Below, one piece after another: positions 29,503-38,294 of a stretch of DNA of 64,000 nt. Made by a program: the position numbers and the translations under genes. The stretch comes from Cedecea neteri (GTDB taxonomy: Bacteria; Pseudomonadota; Gammaproteobacteria; Enterobacterales; Enterobacteriaceae). The stretch covers positions 1,178,001 to 1,242,000 of the forward strand of contig NZ_CP009451.1 of assembly GCF_000757825.1 (NCBI RefSeq), read 5' to 3'. The notes beneath the pieces are model-generated. The model was not told the DNA's origin. It saw only the letters and a list, made by a program, of their open reading frames with translations, and made no database searches. Numbering within the stretch: the first letter of the stretch is position 1; every line of letters begins with the position of its first letter.

Positions 29503-29541
29503 AAAATGCCCTGCAGTCCACTTTGCGGGGCATTTTTATTT
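29503..29541 (+). terminator. Terminator of mcbA
   Basis: AAAATGCCC(TGC) ... (GCG)GGGCATTTTTATTT, a stem of about eight pairs followed by a T-rich tract. Confidence 0.8.
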
Positions 29542-29593
29542 CTCCGCTACGCAAAAATATTTAAGCAATCATATGATACTTATATAGCTCATC

Positions 29594-29609
29594 TGTGAAT
29601 TAACTCACT
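29594..29609 (+). promoter_or_regulatory. Candidate CRP site upstream of the PTS operon
   Basis: TGTGA, ATTAAC, TCACT. Nine of the ten core bases match the CRP consensus TGTGA-N6-TCACA. It lies 75 bases upstream of the EIIC start codon, where class I or II activation is possible. Confidence 0.6.
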
Positions 29610-29683
29610 TTATTAGCGCCGAACAATCACTAAGGTAATGGCACGCAAGAATTGTCTCTTGTGATTACTTTCGGAGCGGTAAA

Positions 29684-30991
29684 ATGAAAAACCTGATGGC
29701 CGCATTAGAAGCCCGGCTGATGCCTCTGGCCGCCAAAATGGCGCAGCAGCGCCACCTCGGTGCCATTCGCGACGCCTATATCTCGTTCATGCCGTTTATT
29801 ATCGTGGGCTCGATTCTGCTGGTTATCTCGTCGTTCCCTAGCACCCACTACCAGCAGTTTATGGCCTCTATTTTTGGCGAGGGCTGGTCAGCCACCGTTG
29901 AAATCCCTTTTAACGCCATCTTCTCAACGATGGCGGTCTTTATCAGCTTTCTGGTGGCCTACCGGCTGGCAGAGCGCTACGACATCGACAGAATGTCCTC
30001 CGGCATTTTGTCCCTCTCCTGCTTCCTGATCCTCACGCCTTTTGCCAAACATCCGGACGTCGGCAACATGATCCCAATGGAATGGCTGGGCTCAAAGGGG
30101 CTGTTTGTCGCGATGCTGGGGGCGCTGGCGAGTACGGAGCTGTTTGCCTGGATGCTGCGCCAGAACTGGGTCATCAAAATGCCGGACGGCGTCCCTCCGG
30201 CGGTGCAAAAATCTTTCGCGGCGCTTATCCCGTCGCTGCTAATTCTGATTATTGCCCTGGCGGTTCGCGTGCTGTTCGCAAAAACCGACTATCACACCAT
30301 TCATCAGTTCGTCTATGAAGTGCTGGCGACGCCTATCCGCCACTTCGGCACCTCTTACATCGGCGCACTGTTTACCTGCTTCAGTATTACCAGCCTGTGG
30401 TCGGTAGGCATTAACTCCGGCTCGATGGTCAACGGCATCCTTCGTCCCTTCTGGATGGAAAACCAGATGGACAACCTGGCCGCCACGCAGGCCGGCATGC
30501 CGCCGCCGCACGTGGTGACCGAGCAATTTTACGACATGATCTGGATGGGCGGCGCAGGGGCAACATTGTCTCTGGTGATTGCTATGCTGCTGTTCGCCCG
30601 CAGCCAGCACATCAAAAATGTCTCACGGTTGGCCGTCGGCTCCTCCATTTTCAACATTAACGAGCCGGTGCTGTTTGGCCTGCCGGTCATCATGAACCCC
30701 GTCATGCTGATCCCCTTTAACCTTGTGCCGCTGGTGCTGGTCACGGTGCAGTACATCGCCATGTCCATTGGCATGGTGGCCACCACCACCGGGGTGTACA
30801 TCCCCTGGACGCTGCCGCCGGTCTTGAGCGGATTTATCGTCACCGGGCACCTGAGCGGCGCGGTTATCCAACTGATTAACCTGTGCATCGGGGCGCTGAT
30901 ATACCTGCCGTTCCTGAAGGTCGTTGACCGGCAGTACCGGGCCAGTGAATCACCGGCACAGGTGACTGAACGCAAACCCGCCACGGAGTAG
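29684..30991 (+). CDS. PTS EIIC permease, lactose/cellobiose family
   Basis: 435-residue inner-membrane sugar channel of the CelB/ChbC type. N-terminal LxPLAAKMAQQRHLGAIRDAYISFMPFIIVGSIL, about ten membrane segments, the sugar-site region NINEPVLFGLPVIMNPVMLIPFNLVP (about residues 325-350) and TTTGVYIPWTLPPVLSGFIVTG. No EIIA or EIIB gene adjoins it, so it must borrow these (for example the chitobiose set) or act without them. TTCGGAGCGGTAAA precedes the ATG. Six bases separate it from the next gene, so it leads a three-gene operon whose other products are an amidohydrolase and a peptidase. Confidence 0.85.
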   Translation: MKNLMAALEARLMPLAAKMAQQRHLGAIRDAYISFMPFIIVGSILLVISSFPSTHYQQFMASIFGEGWSATVEIPFNAIFSTMAVFISFLVAYRLAERYDIDRMSSGILSLSCFLILTPFAKHPDVGNMIPMEWLGSKGLFVAMLGALASTELFAWMLRQNWVIKMPDGVPPAVQKSFAALIPSLLILIIALAVRVLFAKTDYHTIHQFVYEVLATPIRHFGTSYIGALFTCFSITSLWSVGINSGSMVNGILRPFWMENQMDNLAATQAGMPPPHVVTEQFYDMIWMGGAGATLSLVIAMLLFARSQHIKNVSRLAVGSSIFNINEPVLFGLPVIMNPVMLIPFNLVPLVLVTVQYIAMSIGMVATTTGVYIPWTLPPVLSGFIVTGHLSGAVIQLINLCIGALIYLPFLKVVDRQYRASESPAQVTERKPATE

Positions 30992-30997
30992 TTAAAC

Positions 30998-31966
30998 ATG
31001 ACGTTATCAGCAAACTGGGGAACGATCGCCACCTGGCGTATGGCATGGGAAGGCGTTGGTGAAGCCGCCGAACGGCTGCAGCAAGGCGGTTCGGCCAGCG
31101 ACGCCGTGGTGCATGCGGTCAAATGCGTAGAAGATTATCCTTTCTATAAATCGGTCGGCTTCGGCGGCCTGCCCAATGAAAAGGGTGAAGTCGAGCTGGA
31201 CGCCGCCTTTATGGACGGCACCAGCCTCGCGCTCGGCGCCGTCGCCGGGGTAAGGAATATCGCTAACCCGATACTGGTCGCCAGGGCCCTCAGCGAAGAG
31301 CGTTTTAACAGTTTTATGGTGGGCCAGGGAGCCGAAGCGTGGGCAAAAGATCAAGGTTTTGAAAGCAAAACGATGCTGACCGAGCGGGCGCACAATCATT
31401 ACCTCAAGCGCAAGCGTGAAACCCTCGATCGCGGGCTAAGCCCCTACACCGGGCACGACACCGTGGGAGTGATCGCGCTCGACGGCCAACAAAAAATGTC
31501 TGTCGCCACCTCTACCAGCGGCCTGTTTATGAAGCGCCCTGGCCGCGTAGGCGACTCACCGGTATCCGGCTCCGGCTTCTATGCCGACAGTGAAGTCGGC
31601 GCCGCCACCGCCACCGGCCTCGGCGAAGATCTGATGAAAGGCTGTATCAGCTACGAGATTGTCAGCCGCATGGCGCGCGGTATGTCACCGCAGCGGGCGG
31701 CCGAGTCTGCGGTTTATGACCTGGAGGCCAAACTGATTTCCCGCTACGGTCGTGCCGGCGACCTGTCCGTCGTCTGCATGAACAACCGGGGCGAATACGG
31801 CGCGGCCACCACCATCGACAACTTCTCTTTCTCTGTCGCCACGCCAGTACAGCCTGCGCAGGTGTTTCTCACCGCCCGGGACGGCAACCGCACGGTCATC
31901 CGCCCGGCAGATAGCGAATGGCTGGACGCCTACCAACAGCGCATCACCGCGGAGGTTATCCAATGA
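30998..31966 (+). CDS. Glycosylasparaginase / isoaspartyl-type Ntn hydrolase
   Basis: 322 residues, N-terminal-nucleophile amidohydrolase of the asparaginase-2 family. GHDTVGVIALD places the autocleavage and nucleophile threonine at residue 155, and GDSPVSGSGFYAD with the following GAATATGLGED is the substrate-binding region of the family. N-terminus NWGTIATWRMAWEGVGEAAERLQQGGSASDAVV is closer to N4-(beta-N-acetylglucosaminyl)-L-asparaginase than to E. coli IaaA. Expected reaction: release of Asp from GlcNAc-Asn or a related beta-aspartyl amide. No signal peptide, so the substrate should be imported. It overlaps the next gene by four bases. Confidence 0.8.
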   Translation: MTLSANWGTIATWRMAWEGVGEAAERLQQGGSASDAVVHAVKCVEDYPFYKSVGFGGLPNEKGEVELDAAFMDGTSLALGAVAGVRNIANPILVARALSEERFNSFMVGQGAEAWAKDQGFESKTMLTERAHNHYLKRKRETLDRGLSPYTGHDTVGVIALDGQQKMSVATSTSGLFMKRPGRVGDSPVSGSGFYADSEVGAATATGLGEDLMKGCISYEIVSRMARGMSPQRAAESAVYDLEAKLISRYGRAGDLSVVCMNNRGEYGAATTIDNFSFSVATPVQPAQVFLTARDGNRTVIRPADSEWLDAYQQRITAEVIQ

Positions 31967-33405
31967 AATGCCAGCTAGTTTCACCCGACGCTGCCTTTAA
32001 CAGCGCTCATCTCATCTTGTGGAATACTTCCCTGAGCCGCTGGCCGAACGCGCTCCAGCCCCTGCTGGAAGAGATGTCTACCTATGATGAGCCGCAAACA
32101 ACCGCCTTTGGCTTGCAGGGTATATGCGAGCGCCTGACGCTGCTGCCTTCTGCCGATGTCACCCAGCCAGTCGTGCTTCGCCAGCTGCTTTCTGCCGTTG
32201 AAACGCTGCTGCCGTCTCCCGTTTTGCAGCCCGTCGCGCTGGACCTTGCGGGCTTTAACCTGGCGGACGAAACCACGTTTGTGCGGCTGCGCACGCTGCT
32301 GATAGCCCTGCTCAACCGCTTCTATCAGCTGCCGCAGCTGGGCTATCGTCAGGACCAGCCGCCGGGCGACAGCGAACTGTGGCTGATAACCGAGCCCAAC
32401 AACGCCCTGGCGCGCCGCCTGGCTGAACAGGCCGAGGCTATCGCTCAGGGAATGCAGCTTTCTCGCCAGCTGGCGGATTTGCCCGCGCTGGACTGCCGCC
32501 CGCAGGATGTGGCGCTGCAAGCAGAAGCCTGGGCCGCCCAGCATCCGCAAACCAGCTGTGAGATCCTCGACGAGCAGGCCATTTTTGACCACGGCCTCGG
32601 CTGCCTGCACGCCACGGGAAAAGGCAGCGTCAATCCGCCCCGGCTGGTTACGCTGTGCTGGCAGGGTGCCGGCGAACAAGACCCGGTTTATGCCCTGGTC
32701 GGGAAAGGGATTACCTTCGATACCGGCGGGATGTGGCTGAAGGAAGGCGAAGGCATGCGCACGATGAAGTACGACATGTGCGGCGCGGCGGTGGTGTTCG
32801 GCATGATGGAGACCGTGAAACGCCTGAACCTGCCCATCAACGTCGCGGCGGTCATGGCGCTGGCGGAAAACATGCCCGGCAGCACCGCGATGATGCCGGG
32901 TGACGTTGTGCGCTCTCATGCGGGTGCAAGCGTAGAAATTATTAATACCGATGCCGAAGGCCGCCTGGTCCTCGCGGATGCCCTTAGCTATGCCGCAGAA
33001 CGCTTTAAGCCTGCCGCCATGGTTGACGTCGCCACGCTGACCGGCGCGGTAGTCAAAGCGCTGGGTTACGACATTTCGGGGCTGATGAGCAACAACGAAG
33101 CGTTAAGCCAGCGCCTGCAGCAGGCGGGCAGCCTGACGCAGGATCGCGTCTGGCCTTTGCCGCTGGACGAAAGCTTTGACGGCCAGGTGAAGAGCGCCAT
33201 TGCCGACTATACCAACACGCCGCCCAACAACGCCGCTATCGCGGTGTCTGCCGCGCAGTTCCTCAGTAAATTCTGCCATCAACGCCCCTGGGCGCATCTC
33301 GACGTCAGCGGTACCGCGCTGTCGCGAGGGAAGTTCACCCAGGCCAGCGGCCGACCGGCACATTTGCTGACGCAGTATTTTCTGTCGCTGTGTGAGGGGA
33401 AATAG
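31963..33405 (+). CDS. M17-family leucyl aminopeptidase-like protein
   Basis: 480-residue cytoplasmic aminopeptidase. The two-metal site is recognisable: K248 and D253 in VGKGITFDTGGMWLK, D271 in MKYDMCGAA, and D330/E332 in the signature NTDAEGR (residues 328-334). The second conserved lysine is K260. The N-terminal half is poorly conserved, as usual in M17. ATGA overlap with the preceding gene shows translational coupling. With the glycosylasparaginase and EIIC it suggests use of glycosylated amino acids or small glycopeptides; that is inference. Confidence 0.85.
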   Translation: MKCQLVSPDAAFNSAHLILWNTSLSRWPNALQPLLEEMSTYDEPQTTAFGLQGICERLTLLPSADVTQPVVLRQLLSAVETLLPSPVLQPVALDLAGFNLADETTFVRLRTLLIALLNRFYQLPQLGYRQDQPPGDSELWLITEPNNALARRLAEQAEAIAQGMQLSRQLADLPALDCRPQDVALQAEAWAAQHPQTSCEILDEQAIFDHGLGCLHATGKGSVNPPRLVTLCWQGAGEQDPVYALVGKGITFDTGGMWLKEGEGMRTMKYDMCGAAVVFGMMETVKRLNLPINVAAVMALAENMPGSTAMMPGDVVRSHAGASVEIINTDAEGRLVLADALSYAAERFKPAAMVDVATLTGAVVKALGYDISGLMSNNEALSQRLQQAGSLTQDRVWPLPLDESFDGQVKSAIADYTNTPPNNAAIAVSAAQFLSKFCHQRPWAHLDVSGTALSRGKFTQASGRPAHLLTQYFLSLCEGK

Positions 33406-33420
33406 CGTTTCATTAATATG

Positions 33421-33440
33421 AAGCGCCCGAACGGGCGCTT
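33421..33440. terminator. Hairpin between convergent genes
   Basis: AAGCGCCC, GAAC, GGGCGCTT: perfect 8-bp stem 15 bases past the aminopeptidase stop and touching the stop of the convergent gene. No real T-run on either strand. Confidence 0.5.
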
Positions 33441-34272
33441 AACGCCGGGGATGATTGAGCTTGAGCCACGCTTCCGGGGTGAGGTTTTTTAGCCGGCTGC
33501 GAATAATTCTCTTATTCAAAAGATCTTCGAACTCCAGCAGCACGGCCCCTAACCCCAGACGCTTATCAAAGCGCTCGCCGTTCAACAGCACATCCAGCTG
33601 CTGGTGATAATTGCCCTGCCCGGCTTTTTCGAGCCAGCTTTCCTGCGGGGCCGTATATAAAGGAACGCCAAGTGCCTCAGCGAGATTCCGGGTGAACACG
33701 CACGGTTTCGCCGTTAACGAAAGCAGGGGCAGCGAAAGCCCTTCGCGTAAAAATCCCACCAGCGGCTCAGGCATAGCCTCGCTGCCGCGCTCCCGAAGCG
33801 CAACGGCCATATAGCCGGAAACGCGGTCGCTGAACACCAGCAGCTCGCCCTGCTTGTGGCTAATGATTTCCGGCAGCGGGAAGGCATCCAGCACAAAATG
33901 GCCCGGCGTCTGCTTGAGATCCGGCTTACTCATGCGGGACTGCTGCCAGTTTTGCAGCATGCGGCTGACGCTGGCGCGAGAAATCCCCTGCTGAATCAGC
34001 AAGCGCGCGGCTTCAAGAAGCTCGTCCAGGGAAAGCGCGAGGCGCAGACGCAGAAACACCAGCATCGACTCCTGCTCGTGGCTTAACGCACGATGAATCG
34101 TATTGGGCCGATGAGACTTGTCGTAGCAGTCGTCGCGCCTGCGCCAGCGACGGACGGTATCGACCGAAATGTTCAGCTCTTCCGCCAGCTCGCCGTCCGT
34201 TTTTTCGGACTCCTGAATGTACTTACGCGTACGCGGCGTTGTTGTGGCGTTGGAGTGCAGCTTTATCTCCAT
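33439..34272 (-). CDS. IS481-type transposase relative with lost catalytic residues
   Basis: 277 residues. The N-terminal 110 residues are an IS481-like paired helix-turn-helix: ATTTPRTRKYIQESEKTDGELAEELNISVDTVRRWRRRDDC, then SLDELLEAARLLIQQGISRASVSRMLQ. The rest aligns by eye with the DDE domain. The first aspartate (D129 in HFVLDAFPLPEI) is kept, but the second (expected TDNG-like motif) reads LSLTAKPCVFT and the NGxxER glutamate motif reads EKAGQGNYHQQL. It therefore cannot transpose and may act as a DNA-binding protein. No terminal inverted repeats were seen. Convergent with the PTS operon. Confidence 0.7.
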   Translation of the reverse strand: MEIKLHSNATTTPRTRKYIQESEKTDGELAEELNISVDTVRRWRRRDDCYDKSHRPNTIHRALSHEQESMLVFLRLRLALSLDELLEAARLLIQQGISRASVSRMLQNWQQSRMSKPDLKQTPGHFVLDAFPLPEIISHKQGELLVFSDRVSGYMAVALRERGSEAMPEPLVGFLREGLSLPLLSLTAKPCVFTRNLAEALGVPLYTAPQESWLEKAGQGNYHQQLDVLLNGERFDKRLGLGAVLLEFEDLLNKRIIRSRLKNLTPEAWLKLNHPRR

Positions 34273-34633
34273 CGAACCTCATCCATCGGGTTGAAAAGGA
34301 AAGACAACATTATAAAAGCTTCCCCGGCAGGTTACTGCGCAAAAAATCAAAGTCATCCCAAAAAGCGTGCGCAAGCGATTGCACATCAGGTACGACCAGC
34401 ACTAACAAAAAGAGTAGCAAAATGTGCGCAAACTAAGTGTTTCCAGGGTTAACGTCACGCAGCGAAACTATTTACCTCGTAATCACTACTTATTTCAACA
34501 GGTTATAACTAATTCAATTTTTTTGATTAAGGTCGTCAATTCTCTTCGATTTATTCTTCCACTAAAAAGTGTGACCATAATCACATCGACGGAACAACGT
34601 CACCTTAACAGAACAACCTGCGAGAATTTAGCC
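34273..34633. other. Divergent promoter region
   Basis: About 360 bases between the IS481-like gene and the YhcN-family gene, AT-rich toward the right. No conserved RNA, dyad or small frame is convincing. Confidence 0.4.
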
Positions 34634-34894
34634 ATGAAAACCATCAAATATGCTGTAGCTGCAATTGCTCTTTCAACTCTGTCTTTCGGTGCTTTCGCTG
34701 CCCAATCCGTGAACGAAGCACAGACACAGAACCTGAATAAAATTGGTGTTGTTTCCGCAACTGGCGCAACGACCCTGGATGGCCTGGAAGCAAAACTGGC
34801 GGCTAAAGCAGAAGCAGCAGGCGCAAGCTCTTACGCGATTACCTCTGCGAACACCGAAGGTCAAATGAGCGGCACCGCGGTTATCTACAAATAA
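34634..34894 (+). CDS. YhcN-family periplasmic protein (DUF1471)
   Basis: 86 residues. Signal peptide MKTIKYAVAAIALSTLSFGAFA before AQSVNEAQTQNLNKIGVVSATGATTLDGLEAKLAAKAEAAGASSYAITSANTEGQMSGTAVIYK, one YhcN domain. Family members (YhcN, BhsA, McbA) are small stress-induced periplasmic proteins tied to acid or peroxide stress and biofilm. It is a paralogue of the mcbA product 5 kb to the left. The ATG at 34634 begins the signal peptide. Confidence 0.83.
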   Translation: MKTIKYAVAAIALSTLSFGAFAAQSVNEAQTQNLNKIGVVSATGATTLDGLEAKLAAKAEAAGASSYAITSANTEGQMSGTAVIYK

Positions 34895-34985
34895 TCACGC
34901 GCTCAGGCATTACCCTCATTGAGGCCGGTACCCTCATCGGCCTTGATAGCACTACCCTTGTTTAACCCTGATGTTACCCTTGTTT

Positions 34986-35015
34986 GCCCGCGATGCCTGT
35001 CGCGGGCTTTTTTTT
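34986..35015 (+). terminator. Terminator after the YhcN-family gene
   Basis: GCCCGCGA, six bases, TCGCGGGC, then TTTTTTTT. The stretch before it (34913-34985) contains near-duplicated short motifs (TACCCTCAT twice, TACCCTTGTTT twice). Confidence 0.9.
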
Positions 35016-35024
35016 GTTTGTCGT

Positions 35025-35993
35025 TCAGAAAACTTCAGCAACACGCGCCAGGCCAGCCTCAAGCGTGGCCACTTCGCCGGTGGCCAGCAGGCAGCAGGCC
35101 ATCTGAATTTTCAGCGACTGCGGCACCGGCTCAACGCCCGCCACGCAGCGCTCAATCCAGCGTGCGGTCACGGCAGGATCTTTGCCCGACGGCAGCACAA
35201 CGGCCTCGCCGTCGACGTCGGTCTGCCGCTCGCTGACCACGCGGGTTCCCTTGTCATCAATCAGCGTAATCTGCGGGCAACGCTGCGGATTGGCGTACAC
35301 CTCGCCCTCGGTACCGTGCATTAACAGCCCACGGCCGCCGATATCGGCAAAGAACTTCGCCACTTTTGGCACGTATTCCGGATGAGAAACGCTGGCCAGA
35401 CGCAGCGCGGCATCTTCGGCAAACGGCGTGGCCAGCTTCGCCAGCGTATGCGCGCTGTTACGCACGCCCATGCGCCAGCGCATCGCCAGTTGGGTTTCCA
35501 TCGGCGGGCAAAGCGCGCTAATTGGCAGGTAGACGGGATGATGAGACTCAAGCTTCGCCTGCGCCTGTCCGGCGTAGCGCGTTGGTTCAATGCCCAGCAG
35601 CGTAAAAATGGTTTCCGTTAACACCCGGGTTGGGTCTTCGCTCACGCCGTGGACCACCACGGGGTAACCCAGCTTGTTGAGCAAAAGCGCCAGCTGCGGC
35701 GTGAGGTTCGCCTGCTTGCGGGCGCCGTTATAGGAAGGGATGACAATCGGCATCGGTTTACCCGGTGGCGGGGTTAGCGCAATAACGTGCTGCTTCATTG
35801 CCTCATAAAAACCGAGCATCTCCGCTTCGCCTTCGCCCTTGATACGCAGGGCAATCAGCACGCCGCCCAGCTCCAGGTCAGGCACTTCGCCCTTCAGCAT
35901 ATGGCTATACAATCCGCGCGCGGTATCAAAATCGAGATCTCTGGCGTGGTTTTTCCCCCGGCCAATTTCTTTAATGATTTTGCGATAGTCCAT
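35025..35993 (-). CDS. ybiB: TrpD2-like nucleic-acid-binding protein YbiB
   Basis: 322 residues (E. coli 320), anthranilate phosphoribosyltransferase fold without that activity; E. coli YbiB binds nucleic acids and is under LexA control. Conserved: KIIKEIGRGKNHARDLDFDTARGLYSHMLKGEVPDLELGGVLIALRIKGE-type N-terminal helices, PSYNGARKQANLTPQLALLLNKLGYPVVVHG and GVRNSAHTLAKLATPF. It follows dinG with 14 bases between, probably as a dinG-ybiB operon. Confidence 0.92.
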   Translation of the reverse strand: MDYRKIIKEIGRGKNHARDLDFDTARGLYSHMLKGEVPDLELGGVLIALRIKGEGEAEMLGFYEAMKQHVIALTPPPGKPMPIVIPSYNGARKQANLTPQLALLLNKLGYPVVVHGVSEDPTRVLTETIFTLLGIEPTRYAGQAQAKLESHHPVYLPISALCPPMETQLAMRWRMGVRNSAHTLAKLATPFAEDAALRLASVSHPEYVPKVAKFFADIGGRGLLMHGTEGEVYANPQRCPQITLIDDKGTRVVSERQTDVDGEAVVLPSGKDPAVTARWIERCVAGVEPVPQSLKIQMACCLLATGEVATLEAGLARVAEVF

Positions 35994-36007
35994 TCAGACT
36001 CTCCTTG

Positions 36008-38167
36008 CTATTTCTTGCTCACACGTTTGCGCCGTACAGTGTGTTTCGGCGTCGTTATTATCACTTTTGCTTCCGGCGCTTCGGGCTGTTCAATCGGGAA
36101 CACCGGCAGCGCGGCCAGCAGGCGCTCGCCGTAGCGTTTACTCAGCAGGCGGCGGTCGTAAATGACTATTTCACCATAGCAGGCGTGACTGCGAATTAAA
36201 CGCCCAACTTGTTGGATCAGGTTAAAAGAGGCGCTGGGCAAACTCTGCACCTCGAAAGGATAGCGGTTAAGGCTTTTCAGCCACTCCCCTTCGGTGACGA
36301 CCACCGGGCTGTCTACCGGCGGGAAGGCGATTTTATGTATATGGACCTGGGTCAGCAGCTCGCCTTTCAGGTCCAGCCCTTCGGCGAAAGATTGCAGGCC
36401 GATAAGCACGCTGGTTTCCCCGGCCTCAACGCGCTTGCGGTGCAGCTCCACCAGCCGGTAGCGAGGCTGATCGCCCTGCACCAGCAGCATCAGCCGCAGG
36501 TCGGTGACGTGGGTTAAAAACTGCTGCATCGCCCGGCCGCTGGCAAACAGCACCAGCATCGCTTTGTGCTCGCCCAGTGCCAGCTGCGCACGGAAGAACG
36601 CCGCCATCTCGGCAATATGCTGCGCCTCGTGCTCCATCAGTGGCTCAACGCGCATCTTCGGAATCACGATTTTACCCTGCTCGATATGGTTAAACGGCGA
36701 GTCCAGATGGATAAAGCGGTCGCCCGCTTTCTCACGCAGCCCGCTCATTTCCTGCAGGCGGTCAAAACGGTTTAGCGAACGCAGCGTGGCAGAGGTGACT
36801 ATCACGTGCGGCACCTTGCGCCAGAGCATTTTCTCCAGCTGATCGCTAACGCGGATGCCCACGCAGTGGAAGAAAAGATGCGGCTGCCCCTCACGGATTT
36901 CACGCGTGACCCACTTCGACACCGGCGCGCCGGAGGCCTGCTCCATCGCCGCCAGCTTCCACAGTTTGCTCTGCGCTTCAAAGAAGCCTAGCGCCCTGTT
37001 CATTTGCAGCAGCGCCCGGTGCAGGCGCACGATGTCATGGCTGGCGGTTTTTTCACTCAGATCGTTCAGCAGCGCTTCAGACAGGCTACGCAGGGCCTCC
37101 ATCAGCTTTGCCAGCCGCTGGCAAATGACCATCACCTCTTCGGGCAGCACGCCCATCTCAAAGCGGTGCTCCCCTTCCCGCTCGCCCGGCAGCCACAGGC
37201 CGACGATAGCGTGAAACGACTGCAGCAGCTCGTAAACTTCATCGCAGTGGTTGGTCAAACGTTCAGGAGAGGTCAGCGGCGGCGGGCTTTTTGGCCGGAA
37301 CTGTGCCATGCAGGTTTCCACCAGCTTGCTGAACAGGTCCAGCTGCAGGCGGCTGTAGCCCGGCGTGACCTCGGCGCTCATCTCCAGCGCGTCGCGTGCC
37401 ACGTCGGCAAGGTGATGCCCTTCGTCCAGCACCAGCAGCAGGTTTTTCGCTTCCGGCAGCACCGCATCGCTTTCCAGCGCCGCCATCACCAGCGCATGGT
37501 TGGCGACCACCACTTCCGCCTCGTCGATTTCGCGGCGTGCCACAAAGAACGGGCACTCTTTGTACCAGTGGCAGTTCCGCCCCAGGCAGCTGGCTTTATC
37601 GGTGCTTAGCCGCCGCCAGAGGTCATCCTCGATGGCCTCGTCGGTATGATCGCGCAGCCCGTCCCATTTATAGCCGTCGAGGCTGGCTTTGAGTTTGGCG
37701 CAGCGCTGCTGCTCGGCTTTGCTGGTCGGCGCCATCTCATCATCGAGAAAGGCCAGCAAATCGCCCTGGGTAAAGTTGTCGGTTGCCAGCGCGGCCAGGT
37801 TACGCGGGCAGACGTAACGCCCACGGCCAAAGGCGGCGGTAAATTTCAGGTCAGGAATGATTTTGCGCAACAGCGGCAGGTCTTTGCTGTAAATCTGATC
37901 CTGCAGTGCGACGTTGGCGGTGCTGACCACCAGCGTTTTTTGGTCTCCCCTGGCGATGGCAATGCCGGGAATCAGGTAAGAGAGGGTTTTGCCGACGCCG
38001 GTCGGTGCTTCGATAGCCAGATGCCGCCCTTCCTCACCGGCGAGGGTCTTCGCCACCTCGGCGATCATCTGCCGCTGAGGCGCTCGCGGAATAAAGTCCG
38101 GGATCTGCTGCTGTAGCGCCTTATACCAGGCACCGATTTGCGCTTTTTGCGCCGACGACAAAGCCAT
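36008..38167 (-). CDS. dinG: ATP-dependent DNA helicase DinG (XPD-like, Fe-S)
   Basis: 719 residues (E. coli 716). 5'-3' helicase of superfamily 2 that resolves R-loops and replication conflicts. Walker A region IEAPTGVGKTLSYLIPG, an iron-sulfur cluster domain with cysteines in RYVCPRNLA, RCAKL and CLGRNCHWYKECPFF, the DEAH-type box LVLDEGHHLADVA, and C-terminal motifs QSFAEGLDLKGE and QQVGRLIRS. A LexA box lies just upstream. It marks the backbone boundary of the type III secretion region. Confidence 0.95.
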   Translation of the reverse strand: MALSSAQKAQIGAWYKALQQQIPDFIPRAPQRQMIAEVAKTLAGEEGRHLAIEAPTGVGKTLSYLIPGIAIARGDQKTLVVSTANVALQDQIYSKDLPLLRKIIPDLKFTAAFGRGRYVCPRNLAALATDNFTQGDLLAFLDDEMAPTSKAEQQRCAKLKASLDGYKWDGLRDHTDEAIEDDLWRRLSTDKASCLGRNCHWYKECPFFVARREIDEAEVVVANHALVMAALESDAVLPEAKNLLLVLDEGHHLADVARDALEMSAEVTPGYSRLQLDLFSKLVETCMAQFRPKSPPPLTSPERLTNHCDEVYELLQSFHAIVGLWLPGEREGEHRFEMGVLPEEVMVICQRLAKLMEALRSLSEALLNDLSEKTASHDIVRLHRALLQMNRALGFFEAQSKLWKLAAMEQASGAPVSKWVTREIREGQPHLFFHCVGIRVSDQLEKMLWRKVPHVIVTSATLRSLNRFDRLQEMSGLREKAGDRFIHLDSPFNHIEQGKIVIPKMRVEPLMEHEAQHIAEMAAFFRAQLALGEHKAMLVLFASGRAMQQFLTHVTDLRLMLLVQGDQPRYRLVELHRKRVEAGETSVLIGLQSFAEGLDLKGELLTQVHIHKIAFPPVDSPVVVTEGEWLKSLNRYPFEVQSLPSASFNLIQQVGRLIRSHACYGEIVIYDRRLLSKRYGERLLAALPVFPIEQPEAPEAKVIITTPKHTVRRKRVSKK

Positions 38168-38178
38168 AACATCACTTC

Positions 38179-38198
38179 TACTGTATAAACAGCCACTA
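38179..38198 (-). promoter_or_regulatory. LexA box of dinG
   Basis: TACTGTATAAACAGCCACTA on the plus strand differs in one base from the complement of the E. coli dinG operator as recalled. It lies 12-31 bases upstream of the dinG start, so dinG-ybiB is SOS-controlled. Confidence 0.85.
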
Positions 38199-38259
38199 TT
38201 GTTTCACTTTTACTCCCCTGACAGTAGCGTTTTTTCCTCTTCTGCGAAGCTCATTGCGG

Positions 38260-38294
38260 AAAACGTTTTAACCGCACTCCGGCGGCTAAAACGT
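38260..38294 (-). terminator. Terminator of the effector-chaperone operon
   Basis: ACGTTTTAACCGC and GCGGCTAAAACGT form a 13-bp stem with one mismatch and a 6-base loop, followed on the minus strand by TTTTCC. It lies 12 bases past the chaperone stop and marks the left end of the hrp region. Confidence 0.7.

Noticed and set aside
29639..29655. Possible sigma-54 promoter (TGGCACG) before the PTS gene
   Set aside because: No TTGC at the required spacing; the next TTG is two bases too far. The CRP site is the better signal.
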